Source: Gerris lacustris
Lineage: Eukaryota; Arthropoda; Insecta; Hemiptera; Gerridae
Assembly: GCA_951217055.1 (NCBI GenBank)
Contig: OX578284.1
Coordinates: 20,284,187-20,348,186 of the forward strand
Direction: 5' to 3'
DNA length: 64,000 bases
Part shown: piece by piece, positions 44,155-56,127 of the stretch
Layout of the letters: every line of letters begins with the position of its first letter
Position numbering within the stretch: the first letter of the stretch is position 1
Made by a program: the position numbers and the translations under genes
The notes under the pieces: generated by a model
Databases searched by the model: none
What the model was told of the DNA's origin: nothing
The model's input: only the letters and a program-made list of their open reading frames with translations

Positions 44155-45640
44155 ATATAACCTTCCTTGTTTATATAACCTTCACTTATGTGTAGCAATT
44201 TTTTCAAAATTCAAATTGAATGTTCATTTGAATTAGGAAATGAATAGTTTCCATTCCATTTGAATGGAATGTTCATTTAAATTAAATAGGCAGTGCATGA
44301 CTCTAGACATCTATCTTTTAAGAGAAGAAAATTGGACAAGTAAAAGTAGATTGTTCATCTACAATAGATTTAGAGTACTTTTCTATTATATAACCAGCAA
44401 CTTGTAACCTTCCTTTCAAATAGAAACTAATTTAAAGCAATTCAGCAAAATTAACATATAAAATACACATCTGACCTAGTTTCAAATAGAAACTAATTTA
44501 AAGCAATTCAGCAAAATAAACATATAAATACACATCTGACCTAGTTTCAAATAGAAACTAATTTAACGCAATTCAGCAAAATAAACATATAAATACACTT
44601 CTGACCTAGTTTCAAATAGAAACTAATTTAAAGTAATTTGGCAAAATGACCATATAAATACAGATCCGGCCTAGTTTCAAATAGAAACTACTAATTTAAA
44701 GTAATTCAGCGAAATATACAATGTTCCATTCAGCAATAGGCAGTATAACCCTAAATAACAGAATAAAATCGAATCCTTTAAAACCAACCCAAAGTAGATA
44801 GTTTATCTACAATAAATTAACAGTATTTAATGTTCTTTTGCCTGACCTGTTAATTGCAACCTCCCTTTCCTAAAGAAAGTACAAATTTGAAGCAATTCAG
44901 TAGAGAAAATAGGTTTATAGGTTTAGCCTAGGGAGTACAGCACTATCAATATAAAAGAGAATGTTTAAAAATCCAAAAGAGATTGGATCAGTAGAAGTAT
45001 ATTGTATATTGTTAGTTTACAATAAATTAATAGGATCTAATCTTCTTTTGCCCGATCTGTTACTTGCAATCTTTCTTTCCTAAAGAAAGTACACATTTAA
45101 AGCAATTCAGCAAAGTAAATATGTAGATTTATGTTTGGCAGAGACAGTACAGCACTATAAATATAAGAGAGAATGCTTCAAACAACAACGAAAGAGTTCG
45201 GACCAGTAGAAGTAGATTGTTTGTTAACAATAATTTTATATTATTTTTTCCTTGTGTAACCTGCTACTTGTAACCTTCCTTTCTTGAAGAAAGTTCAAAG
45301 TCAAAAAAGTAATTAAAAAAGCATGTAAATATCTATTTGACTTCATTTCAAAATCTTTTGAAACTAATTTGAGTAAAAGATCACACAAGTTGAAGAAAGT
45401 GATCCGTCCACATTAAATGTACGGTACAATTAATGTTATTGAAATAATTGTTGTATTTACTGGCAGGGCACAATCACATCCAGTAGGGAAAAAGCAGTGC
45501 TTCACAACAGCAAGGCATTCACATTTTTAAAGCAAAGTCAAAGAAAAATGTAATAAGGGAAGTAAATATGGCTCAATTTTAATGTATAACCTGTTTATAT
45601 GTAACCTTCCTTTCTTATATAAATGGATCTTATTTGCATA
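44155..45640. repeat. Higher-order repeat region
   Basis: A module with GTAACCTTCCTTTC followed by AAAGAAAGT recurs at about 44165, 44405, 44858, 45066, 45272 and 45605. Neighbouring shared blocks include AAGCAATTCAGCAAA, AGTAGATTGTTTATC-like text and TATAAATAC. Spacing is close to 205 bases for the later units. The 65-bp array sits inside one unit. Confidence 0.7.
44414..44720. repeat. 65-bp tandem repeat, about 4.5 units
   Basis: Units begin TTTCAAATAGAAACTAATTT and end with a CTGACCTAG block. Divergence rises toward the right. It is embedded in a longer series of related modules. Confidence 0.92.
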
Positions 45641-46857
45641 ATTTTCAATAGTAATATCTAATTTATCTATGATAAAATCACACTCGAGACGCAAAAAACT
45701 AGGAATATCAGATATAAGGGATATATCTAGCCTTTACCTGTATCATAACAATAATAATTATAAACATTTTACCTTCTTAAAGTAGTTGATCCCATTATTC
45801 AGGCTCGCATTTCTTGTTTAATTCCAAGAAAAACTCCGGAACGGAACGAAACCTATCCACTAGTTGTGCAAGTTTTTTTTTTTAACTAAAAATTCTAAAC
45901 AACACATTTCTAGCACATCAAATAAATTAAACACAATTTCTTAAACCAAAAAGCCTACATTATTTAAAAAAAATCACTATTATAAATCTTAATGTAAAGA
46001 CAATTTATAACTTATTTATTCCAATATAATAGTTACTATTTATGTTGCTAATGTGTTTTGAACAGGGAAAACTAATATTTATCATTATAATATGATTAAA
46101 TATTTTAAACGTAAAGCAATAATAAAGAAAGCAAAACTATCATGACCGTTTAAACTAAAGAAACGTTCGTAACTGAGGTGAAAACAGCTGATTCTTTTTT
46201 CTTCTCTTTCTTTTTTCCCAGCAAGTACTACCAACATTCGAATAATAATAAAACTACTAAACTTAAAATAAACAATTGAATTAAAATGTAACTATTTATT
46301 TAACTACTATTTCATAATACATACATAATATTTTTATAAAATAACTATAAATATATTTGTAATTATTATATTTTAATAATTATATATAACTATCGATCTT
46401 TCTCAATAACATGCTAACTATAGTTATTTATTTATTTTTTTATTTATTTTTTTTTTTCATCATAATTATATTTAAAAATGCAATGTTACCTTTTCAGACC
46501 TTTGCCCGGCTTAATTTATACTAGAATTTGTTACTGGCAATATTTATTTCTAATTATTTAAGATGAAAAACATTAAAATGTAATTTATCGATAAATTTAT
46601 AAAATCGTTCGTTCGATATAATTTTTATAATTTAACAAATAGATTAAATAATATAACACTTAATTATCAATAAAAAAAAACTTAAAACATGGTCACAACA
46701 ATCGATAAATAAATGTTCCATAACTAGGCACTATTAGATTAATTCTTCTCTTTTTTTAGTGACATAATAAATGTTATCAACAGTGAATATATTTAACTAG
46801 TGATAGATTTATGTCACTTTTTTATTATTGCAGCTATCTTTAAAATCTTTTAGCATT
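45641..46857. other. Unannotated AT-rich stretch
   Basis: No gene or known element was recognised; long A/T homopolymers are frequent. Confidence 0.5.
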
Positions 46858-46858
46858 A

Positions 46859-47810
46859 TCAATATATATAAAATCCAAATACCACTCACTGACACATCAC
46901 GATATCTCTGAAACCACTGGACCTACGACCATGAAATTTTGTAGGTGTGTTCCTCTTACCTCCTAGGTGCTCGCTAAAAATAGTTTAAAAATCCGCCATC
47001 TTGATTCAAGATGGCGGCCATTTATATACAAAATTCGACAAGACGATATCTCGGGAACCAATTGTATTATAACCTTGAAATTCAGAAGTTGGCTTCCTTT
47101 TATGAAATTAGTAACTTTTGATAAATAGTTTACCAATCCGGCATATTGATTCAAGATGGCGGCCATACGTATATAAAAGTCAACATGTGTGCATGTTCTT
47201 TATACAAATCTACAGTTTTAGTCCGATCTCGATGAAAATTTGCACACTTGACCTTCAAAGCAAGGGGAAAATCACTGTCTACATGAATATTCAAAAATTT
47301 AATTTTGGTACACAGGGATACGGGGTACAAATGTTAAAGTAATGAACATCCTTCATGATGCATATCGTTGAAAAGCTCTTTAAAAGGACAGTAATTGTGG
47401 TTATGTACAGTTTTATCATATTTTAACTAAGGAGGGGGGTATAATTAAAAAATATAGCTATATCTTATAAAAAAAGAAGTGTATCCGTATGAGGGTATGT
47501 CTTTTATCCTAATTTGATGAATATTTACACACTTTTTCTTCAAAACAAGGTGAAGGTCACTGCCTACATGAGATTACGTAATTAAAATTTTGGTACACAG
47601 GGGTACGGGTACGGGGTACAAGTGATGAATACCCTTCATCTTCATGATGCATATCGTTGAAATATGCTCTTTAAGAGTACAGTAATTGTTGTTATGTGTA
47701 CAGGGTACAAATGACAAAGTAATGAATACCCTTCACGATACAAATCGTTGAAAAGCTGTTTAAGAGAAAAGTAATTGTTCTTAAGTAACATTTCTACAGG
47801 ACAGTTTTAT
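46859..47810 (+). mobile_element. Helitron HEL-1 family copy
   Basis: Starts TCAATATATATAAAATCC after T, with the ATCTCTGAAACCACTGGACC block. The GGTACACAGGG-TACGGGGTACAAATG module of HEL-1 occurs at about 47307, 47594 and 47698. It carries the palindrome CCGCCATCTTG-ATT-CAAGATGGCGG at 46993-47017 and a second CAAGATGGCGGC near 47152. The 3' terminal hairpin was not found, so the right limit is approximate. No coding capacity. Confidence 0.6.
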
Positions 47811-48176
47811 TTTGTCTGAAATAAATAAATGGAATAATAACAGATATCAAAAACATTTCTTTTGATAAATTATGGTTATAATGTATCAGGTTGTGCTCAT
47901 AAATAACACATTTTTCTATATTATAAAAAAAAATTTGTAAACAAACCAGTCCAGTGAGTAAGAAAGACAAGGGTAGTCTAATATATCATAGAAGGAGGTA
48001 GATTATACCCCCCTCCCTACATGAGAACCAGTTCTTGAAAGTGCTAATACAGAGTACGTTACAATAGAAATATAATATTATCTACCATTACACCCGTATT
48101 GTTTACTTCTCACTGCTTCGTTGGTGTATACGCTTTCATATTATCCTAAAATATAATATGTTTTTGAAACAAGATT

Positions 48177-48490
48177 TGACCTGACCGACGGGATTAACCA
48201 CGTTTTTCTACAGAATCGTCTGTTGTTTTATATTTTTGCTAACCAACATATGAAAACAACTGGTACAATTTTAATTAAAGTTAGATGGTAGGTCATAATT
48301 AGCCCATTGTTTGTCTAATATTAATTTTAACCTTTCTGCGCCTATTGTTTCCTTCCGCATGTCCACAAATTTGCTTTTATTAACACCTATAACTTTAAAA
48401 GCACTCTTCCGATTTTAAAGAAACTTGGATGATTTGTCTGAAAGTAGCCCATAGGTTATCATCACATATAAATTTCGACCGTATGCACAA
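48177..48490 (+). repeat. GCTTCCG-family repeat fragment
   Basis: Shares GCTAACCAACATATGAAAAC, GGTAGGTCATAATTAGCCCA, and the CTGCGCCTATTGTTTCCTT block with 29041-29460. The hairpin start is missing. Confidence 0.5.
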
Positions 48491-48783
48491 ATTTAATTCT
48501 CCCTTTAAAAGAAGTGTTATCTCACTGCGGAAATCGAAATATATCCAATCTTATGCGACCATTCATCCTATTTCAGAGAGGAAGCTATGTGACACACAAA
48601 TTGACGGATTATTTAAAAAAAGAAAAACAAGTAAATTGTACCTAAAACTGATTTAAAAAGCGTATTCTTACAACGATAATTAGAAACGGTAACCACTCAT
48701 ACTCATGGAAACCTTGACTTAGAATTAGACTTTTTTAGACCTTGAATTAGACGAGTAACAAGCTGGACAGTTTTGAGCGGAAA

Positions 48784-48909
48784 ATGGTAAGAAAAGTACT
48801 TGTAAAAGCACCTGTGCAAGAAAATGGAAAATGGCTAAGCCTAAAGAACCGTGAGCTGGTAGATTTGTATAGAGATGCCCATTTATTAAAACACATAAAG
48901 CTTTTGTGA
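48784..48909 (+). pseudogene. Possible retroelement protein fragment
   Basis: A plus frame from ATG 48784 reads MVRKVLVKAPVQENGKWLSL then KNRELVDLYRDAHLLKHIKLL before TGA. It resembles a peptide type (LHNEEL.DLY...I..IK) common near the 3' ends of arthropod LINE-related repeats, judged from memory. Too short to be sure. Confidence 0.25.
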
Positions 48910-48970
48910 GAAGTATGCAACTGATCGAATTGTGAGTGAGTGTTTGTCTGTTCTTATTTTTTCTCTTTCC

Positions 48971-48988
48971 GGGGGGGGGGGGGGGGGG
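48971..48988. repeat. Poly-G run (18 G)
   Basis: Uninterrupted G tract. The plus frame 48940-49158 crosses it and is not a credible gene. Confidence 0.95.
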
Positions 48989-49260
48989 CTTTTACACCCG
49001 AAGACGCAGGTCACTCAGGTGAGCCCATTGAACAAACCCATGTTAGCAAACAAACTCTTCACATTTGTGCGATGACTTTGACCGTTAACCAAGTCTTACC
49101 ACCCAATTTGAATCGAACCGAGAGTGTCAATCATGGTTTCCAGGACGACACCTGGTAGCGCTGCTCTTTCGAGCAGCTACCCATTTATTGAAACAATGCT
49201 GGGTGAACATTGAGCGACCTTCTTTTGAAGCCACAAGTCTGATGGACCAGTCCATCAGAC

Positions 49261-49446
49261 TTTTGGCTTTTCCCCAAGTTGAAAGAACACCTTAAAGGTC
49301 AAATCTTTTCGACAGATGATGAAGTGCAGTCATGGATTAAAAAACAAAACGTAGAATTTTTCGTCAACAGAGTGAAAAAATGGATTTCACGTTAGGAGGA
49401 GTTTGTTACATTAAACGGTGATTATTTTGAAAAAAAGCAACAATGA
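49261..49446 (+). pseudogene. mariner transposase C-terminal remnant
   Basis: The plus frame reads FWLFPKLKEHLKGQIFSTDD then EVQSWIKKQNVEFFVNRVKK, WISR, an in-frame TAG (49393-49395), and EEFVTLNGDYFEKKQQ. This is the last part of a mariner transposase, after the DD34D catalytic residues: the LFPKLKEHL block and the terminal LNGDYFEK are distinctive. The first two thirds and the TIRs are not visible. A dead relic. Confidence 0.75.
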
Positions 49447-49449
49447 TAA

Positions 49450-51050
49450 CAACAACAACAATGATAACTTTCCTTGAAACTTAAATAAATTTACTTCACT
49501 TTATGCTAATTATTAATTTTTATTGCTAGTCAAAGAGAGGTTTGTAGGCAGACTTTTTGATATATTATGTTTTATTTTTGGGATATGTTTAGATGTGTTT
49601 GGAGATGATTATACCAAAAGTCCCCAGCCCTAGGGTCAGTGCCAACTCCGTGGCGAGGCCAAATGTGTCCCGTCTTTTGGTCTTTTGCCTATATCTGGGA
49701 AACGGTGTGTTATAGCTAAAAAGTAGTTATTTTCAAAATACAAGCTGAATATATTCTCTACATTATAGTATATATTCTATTTTTTTGTATCTCTTACCGT
49801 TTAGGAGATACCCACTGTTGAAAATGGGACTTTTTTTAAAAAAAATACATTTGCACTACGTTCTTCAAACAACTTTGTCTCCTACCGCCTATACCAGTGG
49901 TTTTACAGTGAAACTGTAAATAAACGAAAGTAAAGGGCAATAAATTTCATTTAGTTATGAAGCTATGGCAGTTTGAGAAAAATACAGAAAATGAAGATAT
50001 ACTAAATATTATTAAGGTCGTGAGAATAACTTGATAAATGACGCTTATATATGAGTTATGGAGAAGGAGACCTAAGCATAGTGGAGTAAATGCACAATTA
50101 ATGTATTGATAATGCTTAAAAATCCATGAATAGAATAAGGAAAGCTAATAATAAGATATCGTACAAGAATATTATTATAAGTTGAACCACACAAGAGGCG
50201 CCCTTTTTACATTATTCTGGGTATTCTTCTCTTAATTGTAAACTTTAAAGCCCAAACAAAAAACATTTTGACAATAAAACATATTTTCCTACACCACTTT
50301 ACGTGGGTCTTTGAGTGGAGTTATATTTCCTCAAAGTAATTGAGAAAATATTCATATTCAAAGGAAACATGAAACCATGAGTAAAAAGAGCTAATTGTCA
50401 TTCTTACTGCGAATGAACTAATTTGTTCGTTTACTTTGTCTCTTGTATATTACGTAGATGGGAAATGTTTTCCTTGTACGTAGGCTTAACATTAACCTTC
50501 ATAAAGAAACAAGTTTAGTAGCTTCCCCATAAATTTTCTCTCCAAGTAAGATGAAACCACGAGGAATATATCAGTCGGTTCCTTCTTTTTATAAGTGTAC
50601 CAAAAGCCTCTGCCACTTTGCCTTAGTCTAGTTGGTAGGCCAAGCTTAGTATGAATAAAAGATCAACTCAGTTGGGTTTCTTTTACCTTCTTCCTTTAAA
50701 CGTATACATGGTAAGGGAAATGTAAACAAAAGTGGATCTAAAGTTACAAATATGAAGAACGACAAACTAATGTTTTAACCAAAAATAATACTAAGGATAG
50801 ATATTTGATATTTCATAAAGATATAGGGACATTTTTGTTAATAAAAATAATTCAAATAAATTAATATTGATATTTGTGAACATATTAGGTATTCTAATAA
50901 ATAGTCTGCCCATTAGTGTGGTACATAGCTTCCTTACGTTCACATACATACATACTTATATTTTTTTTTATTGCCAAATTTATTTAATTTTTCACCCATT
51001 TTTTAACTTCTACATAAATCTTATACATAAGATTTCTTACATAAAATAAA
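49450..51050. other. Unannotated stretch
   Basis: No gene or named repeat was recognised. 49620-49680 is slightly GC-richer. The plus frame 50867-51049 is hydrophobic and low in complexity. Confidence 0.45.
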
Positions 51051-51089
51051 GTATCAATTTAGCAATACGTAAAGAGCACAGGCGGTTGA

Positions 51090-51290
51090 AATGATTAATC
51101 TGTGGCTATCTGCAGGCTTTCGACAAACTATCCAAATACCGTAAAAGTCAGATGAGTATTTTTTAAGATACAGGTGTAAATAAATGTATGTTTGTGTACA
51201 AGTGGAAGAGAAACAAATGGGCACAGAAGTTTGAAACTTATATGGGGCCAAAAATGGGCTAATTATGACCCATCATCCAAATTGCACTAA
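51090..51290 (-). repeat. GCTTCCG-family fragment
   Basis: On the minus strand it carries ATGATGGGTCATAATTAGCC and CTTCTGTGCCCATTTGTTTC-like blocks of the family. The minus frame 51054-51251 is a by-product. Confidence 0.45.
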
Positions 51291-51429
51291 AGTGAATAGT
51301 GGTTTTTTGTGTTATGTTACAAACTATTACAAAAAAAACAAAAGTATCTAAAATACAAAAAAAATATTGTTTATAATTTAGCTTCATTATAAATTGTAAG
51401 CAACTCTTTTATATCCTATAAGAAGGGTT

Positions 51430-51975
51430 CTTTGGTCGTCTAAGGCGGCGTCTAGCAGCCCGATATTTATCATTTAAATATTCGTCTTTAGTAGCAAATC
51501 TTCAAGTGTTTGGGATGTGTTTAGGTGAAGGGGTCTCTTGTCCCCTTGTCGACATAGTGGACTGGTCAAGCGGAAGGATTTCCAAGAAAGAGAACTTGCT
51601 AACCCTAGAGGAGGCCAAGCAAGCCATCTGCAGAGAAGCGCCTCGCCTCCTCGACGGAAGGCGTCGAGGGGTCCAGCGACCAGAGAGGTCGCTAGAGAGT
51701 GAAGGAGGGAGGAAAGAAATTCATTCTCCGCAGGCCCAGATCGGTCAGAGAAAGTGAAAGGCCGACGACACATCTCACAGGCAATAACGGACTGAGGATA
51801 ATTTTGGGGACCCCTTCGTCAGCTGACCTCACCCCCAAAAGAGTCAAAGACAAAGGTGTGCCATCCCTTAAAAGAACAGAAAGCATTAATGCAGCTGCTA
51901 CCTCATCCTTTGGTGCGAAGGGATCTAATACATGCCCCTATACTTATACCTATACCTATACTTCCGAGGCGTAGT
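51430..51975 (+). pseudogene. GC-rich coding-like relic, perhaps gag/ORF1
   Basis: Two overlapping plus frames (51506-51757 and 51699-51974) encode polar, charged sequence such as LTLEEAKQAICREAPRLLDG and RVKDKGVPSLKRTESINAA, with a frame change between them around 51700-51757. Composition differs sharply from the surroundings. No domain could be named; a retroelement ORF1 or gag remnant is the likeliest reading. It ends in a (TATACC)n-like run near 51938. Confidence 0.3.
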
Positions 51976-53160
51976 TAGTTAGAGGAGGAGGAAGAGACTT
52001 AGTGGTCAGCTTACAGATTCTACGACTCAGGTGCGGTGGCAGTAGCTCTGTAGATAGTCATGTCCAGTTTCCATTCGGAAATAAGCCATAACTTCTCTTC
52101 TAGGCAGATCTGGTGGTACTCTGTCTTCCTCGTCTAACAATGTATGTCGCAATGATTGTCCTCCAATTCCAACAGCCACTTATTTATTGTAATTTATAAC
52201 TGCATTATATTGGACATAATGCATTAGGGGTGAATGTGAACACCACTTGCCCCTTGGACATTCTTAAAGGAGATATATACGACTACAATTTTTGCCTCAG
52301 AGGCAGCTATCAGAGGACGATCATTTTAAGTAACCGTCTAACCATGTCAAACAAAATAATACTAATTAGTCCAGATAGGAAAAGAAAATTACCAATTCAA
52401 GCTGAGACCCACCACACTAAGAAAGAATTAAAGTTTTTTTTAAAGATTTTTAGCAACTCACTTAGTTCAAAAAATTGCTCAGGATAAAAATTAACTACTA
52501 ACTATAAGATATGATAAGGCAGACTTTTTTTATATATAACATTTTAAATTAAAATATTTTTAATTAAAAATCTTTAATTTATTAATTATAAAAATATTTA
52601 AAATTGTCGGTGGTTTAAACAAGCTTTTTAAACCTCCAAGCGAATATTTTATTTTAACTTTCAACATGAAAAAGTCGATACTCATTATAATTTTCATATA
52701 TAAAGGTTTATAACAATGGTGAAAATATTCATCATAATTTAATTGAATAAAACGCAATTAATTATTGCTGTTGATGATAATTAGAGCTTGGTCGAGGGTC
52801 ATTAACTAACGAGGTTGCGAGATCAGGTGGTATCTCTCCGCGATTATCTTGTGTCACACCCCCCTCTGATTCTCATCTAATCCACGTTTGTCCATATAAC
52901 CAAATAAAAGCTTAATTGCTTAGTTACCAATGCGCATGTTTAATCTATACTTATGATGACAACGTTAATGATACTGCCCATATCCTATTTATCATTAATA
53001 TTTCAGATATTGTTAAGGACGTCTTTTAACACACCATTATATCGTAAGGAGGGTAGGTTAGGAATTTTAAATGCGAAAATATTTTTATCTACGATTGATA
53101 CGAAATATAAACATTATATCTCTGTTTAGATGCGTAGAAAGTGATTATTTACGAACTTGT
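51976..53160. other. Unannotated stretch
   Basis: Frames at 52230-52487 (plus) and 52560-52757 (minus) have no recognisable domain. Nothing else was supported. Confidence 0.45.
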
Positions 53161-53188
53161 ATTCATTGCGCATGCGCGTCTCATAGTT

Positions 53189-53244
53189 CTGAAGAATTCC
53201 TCTTCTTTACCACGCTAGCGCGGTAAAGAAGAGGAATTCTTCAG
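53189..53244. repeat. Perfect 23-bp inverted repeat
   Basis: CTGAAGAATTCCTCTTCTTT plus ACC (53189-53211) is repeated in exact reverse complement at 53222-53244. The 10-base centre ACGCTAGCGC is itself nearly palindromic. A TGCGCATGCGCG box (53167-53178), an NRF1-type consensus, lies 11 bases to the left. Confidence 0.92.
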
Positions 53245-53342
53245 CTTTACGCACGATTAGCTAGTTTGTTTACATTTAAAAAAACTAATTTGCTGTTCTC
53301 TTATTAAAGTAATTGTTTATATCGAGTTTTTAGTGAAAAACA

Positions 53343-53480
53343 ATGAGTGAATCAAGTGACTTTGACGAAAATGTGGAGAATAATACTCCTCCAGAAATAA
53401 TTAATTCGGCCAAAAATACAACTCAAGAATGACTGGCATCTTTATCAAGAGAGAGATACGAACTTACATACAGCAAGTTT
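53343..53480 (+). pseudogene. Acidic-headed protein fragment, possibly recombinase-related
   Basis: From ATG 53343 the frame reads MSESSDFDENVENNTPPEII then NSAKNTTQE, a TGA (53430-53432), and LASLSRERYELTYSKF. An acidic head followed by an 'LPxKSRERYExxYxxF' helix opens a widespread set of arthropod proteins, some related to tyrosine recombinases; this comparison is from memory. The stop codon and loss of homology after KF make it a broken fragment. Confidence 0.35.
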
Positions 53481-53526
53481 ATTTTTTTCTGTATTTATAA
53501 TTTAAATCTAACAATCGTAGATAAAG

Positions 53527-53653
53527 TACGGTACGCAACTCGAGCGAAAACGGCATTTTGCATTGCTCCTGTGGTTTTACTACCCTCGCTGTCGCTCGGG
53601 TGCAAACTCCACACTCGCATGCAAAATGCTACTTTCTGCACTCGACGCGTAAT
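53527..53653. mobile_element. Small foldback MITE-like segment
   Basis: The ends GTACGCAACTCGAGCGAAAA and, inverted, GTACATTACGCGTCGAGTGC are imperfect complements, and inner blocks CATTTTGCAT and ATGCAAAATG also match. Moderately GC-rich and non-coding. Confidence 0.4.
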
Positions 53654-53680
53654 GTACTATTACTTAATTAATAGATTAAA

Positions 53681-54010
53681 CCTAGGCGTCGCGTGGCTCT
53701 ATCTATTGAAATGAGCGCATTGCATTTAAATACTGAATATTAAGGAAATAGAGAAAATCATGAAGAGTGGCATAGATTAAATGATGTGTGGAATAGAGAA
53801 TATAACTTTCCTATATTACCCAATATAACTATAAATCTTCAACTACTTTAATCATTCTGCAACCAATATGAATATATCACATTATGAATATATACACTGC
53901 ATGCATTAATTTGAAATTTTACATTCCTGTTTCAATAGTATTTTTACATTAAGTGTTATAAAATCAATATGATATAGAATGTAAGATATTGGTTTATCTT
54001 TTTAAAACTA
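53681..54010 (-). repeat. HEL-2 3' end fragment
   Basis: On the minus strand it ends GATAGAGCCACGCGACGCC-TAGG, the terminus seen in the copies at 8033 and 59997. The upstream blocks ACCAATATCTTACATTC and TTATAACACTTAATG are recognisably degenerate HEL-2 sequence. Confidence 0.5.
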
Positions 54011-54059
54011 TTAGACCCTATTTAATGGATTTAACGACCTGCTTTATTATTATTATTGT

Positions 54060-54540
54060 GTTTTTACTTTCTCAAATAAAGAGAAAGTATTGTTGTTGGC
54101 GCGAAAATTCGATTTTGAGATTTTGATGGATTTACACGTTTTGAGGTCCCCTGAGTCCAAAAAAGTGGTTTTTAAAAAATGTCTGTCCGTCGTCTGTCGT
54201 CTGTTGTCTGTCTGTGCAGACGCCTGGAGCCTAAACTACTGGGCCGATTTTGACGAAATTTGGCATACATGTTCAAAAAAATCATACCGCGAGGCGAAAT
54301 CGAGAAATGAATTTTAGCTCCAAATTTGGGGGCGCTACCCCCAAAATCTCTGAAAAAACGTGAAAAAAAAATATTTCTCGAAAACAATTCCGACGATTTT
54401 GATTAAAAAATTCTAAAATGTAGTCCATTTAAATACGGATCTAACGATATAAGCGGTTTTTCCGGGAAAAATCTAGTTCCTGAGAAAAAAGCTTAAAACG
54501 CGGACGGAGAGGGCCAGGGTTCGATTCCCCGCCTGGAGAA
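54060..54540 (+). repeat. Rolling-circle-like repeat fragment
   Basis: Opens with the hairpin TACTTTCTC-AAATAAA-GAGAAAGTA, followed by GTTGTTGGCGCG, a GTCTGTCTG run, and CTGGGCCGATTTTGACGAAA then TTTGGCATACATG. Near its right end GGGTTCGATTCCCCGCC (54514-54530) is a perfect pol III B box without a matching A box. No coding frame. Confidence 0.45.
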
Positions 54541-55359
54541 GTTATTTTTATGGTAAATTTTGATATAAGTTTCAATAATATTAAACGTACTTACAAAAAC
54601 TAATAAATGGAAAACATTGGCTAAGTAATTATGAACTTGTATATGAGAAAGTTTGTCTGAGTTGTCTCGGACCGTTTTTTTTTAAATTGTTTTAAGGAAT
54701 AGATAGTGTCAGTTTTTTCCGCCCTAATTCCAGACAAGATGCATATTTTGTTAAAAAAAAAGAAGCTCATTACACTCGCTTCAATTATGTTTTAGAGAAT
54801 TTTCGAAAAAAATTAAGCTATTGCAATGGCGTTTTGTAATGCGAATTTTTGAAAATTATCTCCATGAACATCCGTTTTAGATCATTCTGAATCGATCCCT
54901 AAAATTTAACACTTTTTTTTAGGTATATATGTAATGTATGTATTGTATATAATATGTATATATATATATATATGTGTCACTCCAGACGATATCTCCCCTT
55001 AGGATGGAGATATTTAAAAACGTCAAACAAATTTTAAAATGTCAATAATATTAAAAGAAAGGATGAGTTCGTTGGCCAGCATTTTTGGAGTCCATTTAGG
55101 GGGCCAAATTTTGACCATTTAGGGTCAAAAATAGCATAAAAACATGTTTTTTCCATTTTACCCCCCTCTTAGAGCTTTCCTATGAGATGCATCTTGAAGG
55201 GTTTATGCTATTTTGATGAAGACCAAATTTTTTTTCACCTATCCAAATTCTAAACCAAAATTTTCCTACATTATCATAAGCCAATAATACGCAGATTTCT
55301 TTGAAAATTCGCTCATTAACTCATGGTGCATGACTGGACTTTTTTGACTAAGTTATTTT

Positions 55360-55402
55360 GCTTCCGAGCTTACCGAAGGTAACGGAAGTATTGTTTTTTG
55401 GG
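55360..55402 (+). repeat. GCTTCCG-family hairpin start
   Basis: GCTTCCGAGCTTACC-GAA-GGTAACGGAAG (55361-55389) repeats the family's 5' hairpin. The following sequence does not clearly match the rest. Confidence 0.5.
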
Positions 55403-55466
55403 GCCATCCATTTAAATTTGTTCACATTTTCTTACATTCATATAGGGCGGGGGGAAATAATAAAAT

Positions 55467-55760
55467 GTGCCATGCCTAATAACCTACGAAACCCTAAAAA
55501 GAACTTGTATGCACGTACTTCCCTGTGATTTTTATATTGCTCGTGTAGTTTTTTCTATCCTTAATACCATTTCTTTTGGCGTGAAAATCATATTTCAAAA
55601 AATTCACGAGTATTGCTTTAAAAGAAGAAGATTTTCCGAAGGTAAAACTGTTCAAAATTACAACTATAGACCTGTTTTAAAGAAGGATCCAGTTAAAAAT
55701 GTTCTTTATTACAGTCTTAAGCAAGATATAAACAAGATTTTATGTAAGGGCCAAAGTTAA
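55467..55760 (+). CDS. Hypothetical open frame, 97 codons
   Basis: Runs from ATG 55467 with a basic C-terminal half (HEYCFKRRRFSEGKTVQNYN, later KNVLYYSLKQDINKILCKGQ). No domain, signal or splice context was recognised. It lies just after a GCTTCCG fragment. It could be an exon or chance. Confidence 0.2.
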   Translation: MPCLITYETLKRTCMHVLPCDFYIARVVFSILNTISFGVKIIFQKIHEYCFKRRRFSEGKTVQNYNYRPVLKKDPVKNVLYYSLKQDINKILCKGQS

Positions 55761-56127
55761 GTGCGAGTTTTAAGACACTTTTCTCCTTTCCTCCAATCTT
55801 TTTTTTCTTCCTTTTTAATTCGATGGATTTTTAATTTATGATGGTTTCCCTTCTTGAATCTTTCTTTATACTCCGAGTTTGGTCTGTTAAAAAAAAAGTT
55901 TGAAATTTATTTTATCCTTTTTGAATAAAAACTTCTTTAAACATGGTAAATTTTTATCCTACTTCCTCTTTTACTGGAGCATAGGTTAGCGACTCTTTTA
56001 GAACATTAAAGTGTCATTGTGATTAAAAAGACTTGATACTTTTTACGAAATAATGTGCAGTATTAGATAAAGAATTATTCCGTAAAAACTAAATATGTAA
56101 TGGATGACTCGGGGTTTGTGTGTAGCT

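Noticed and set aside
51506..51974. A host gene in the GC-rich block
   Set aside because: Two frames with a shift, no splice context and no domain; a retroelement relic is more likely.
54514..54530. A tRNA gene at the perfect B box GGGTTCGATTCCCCGCC
   Set aside because: No A box or complementary acceptor strand lies at the right distance; kept only as a B-box-like piece of a repeat.
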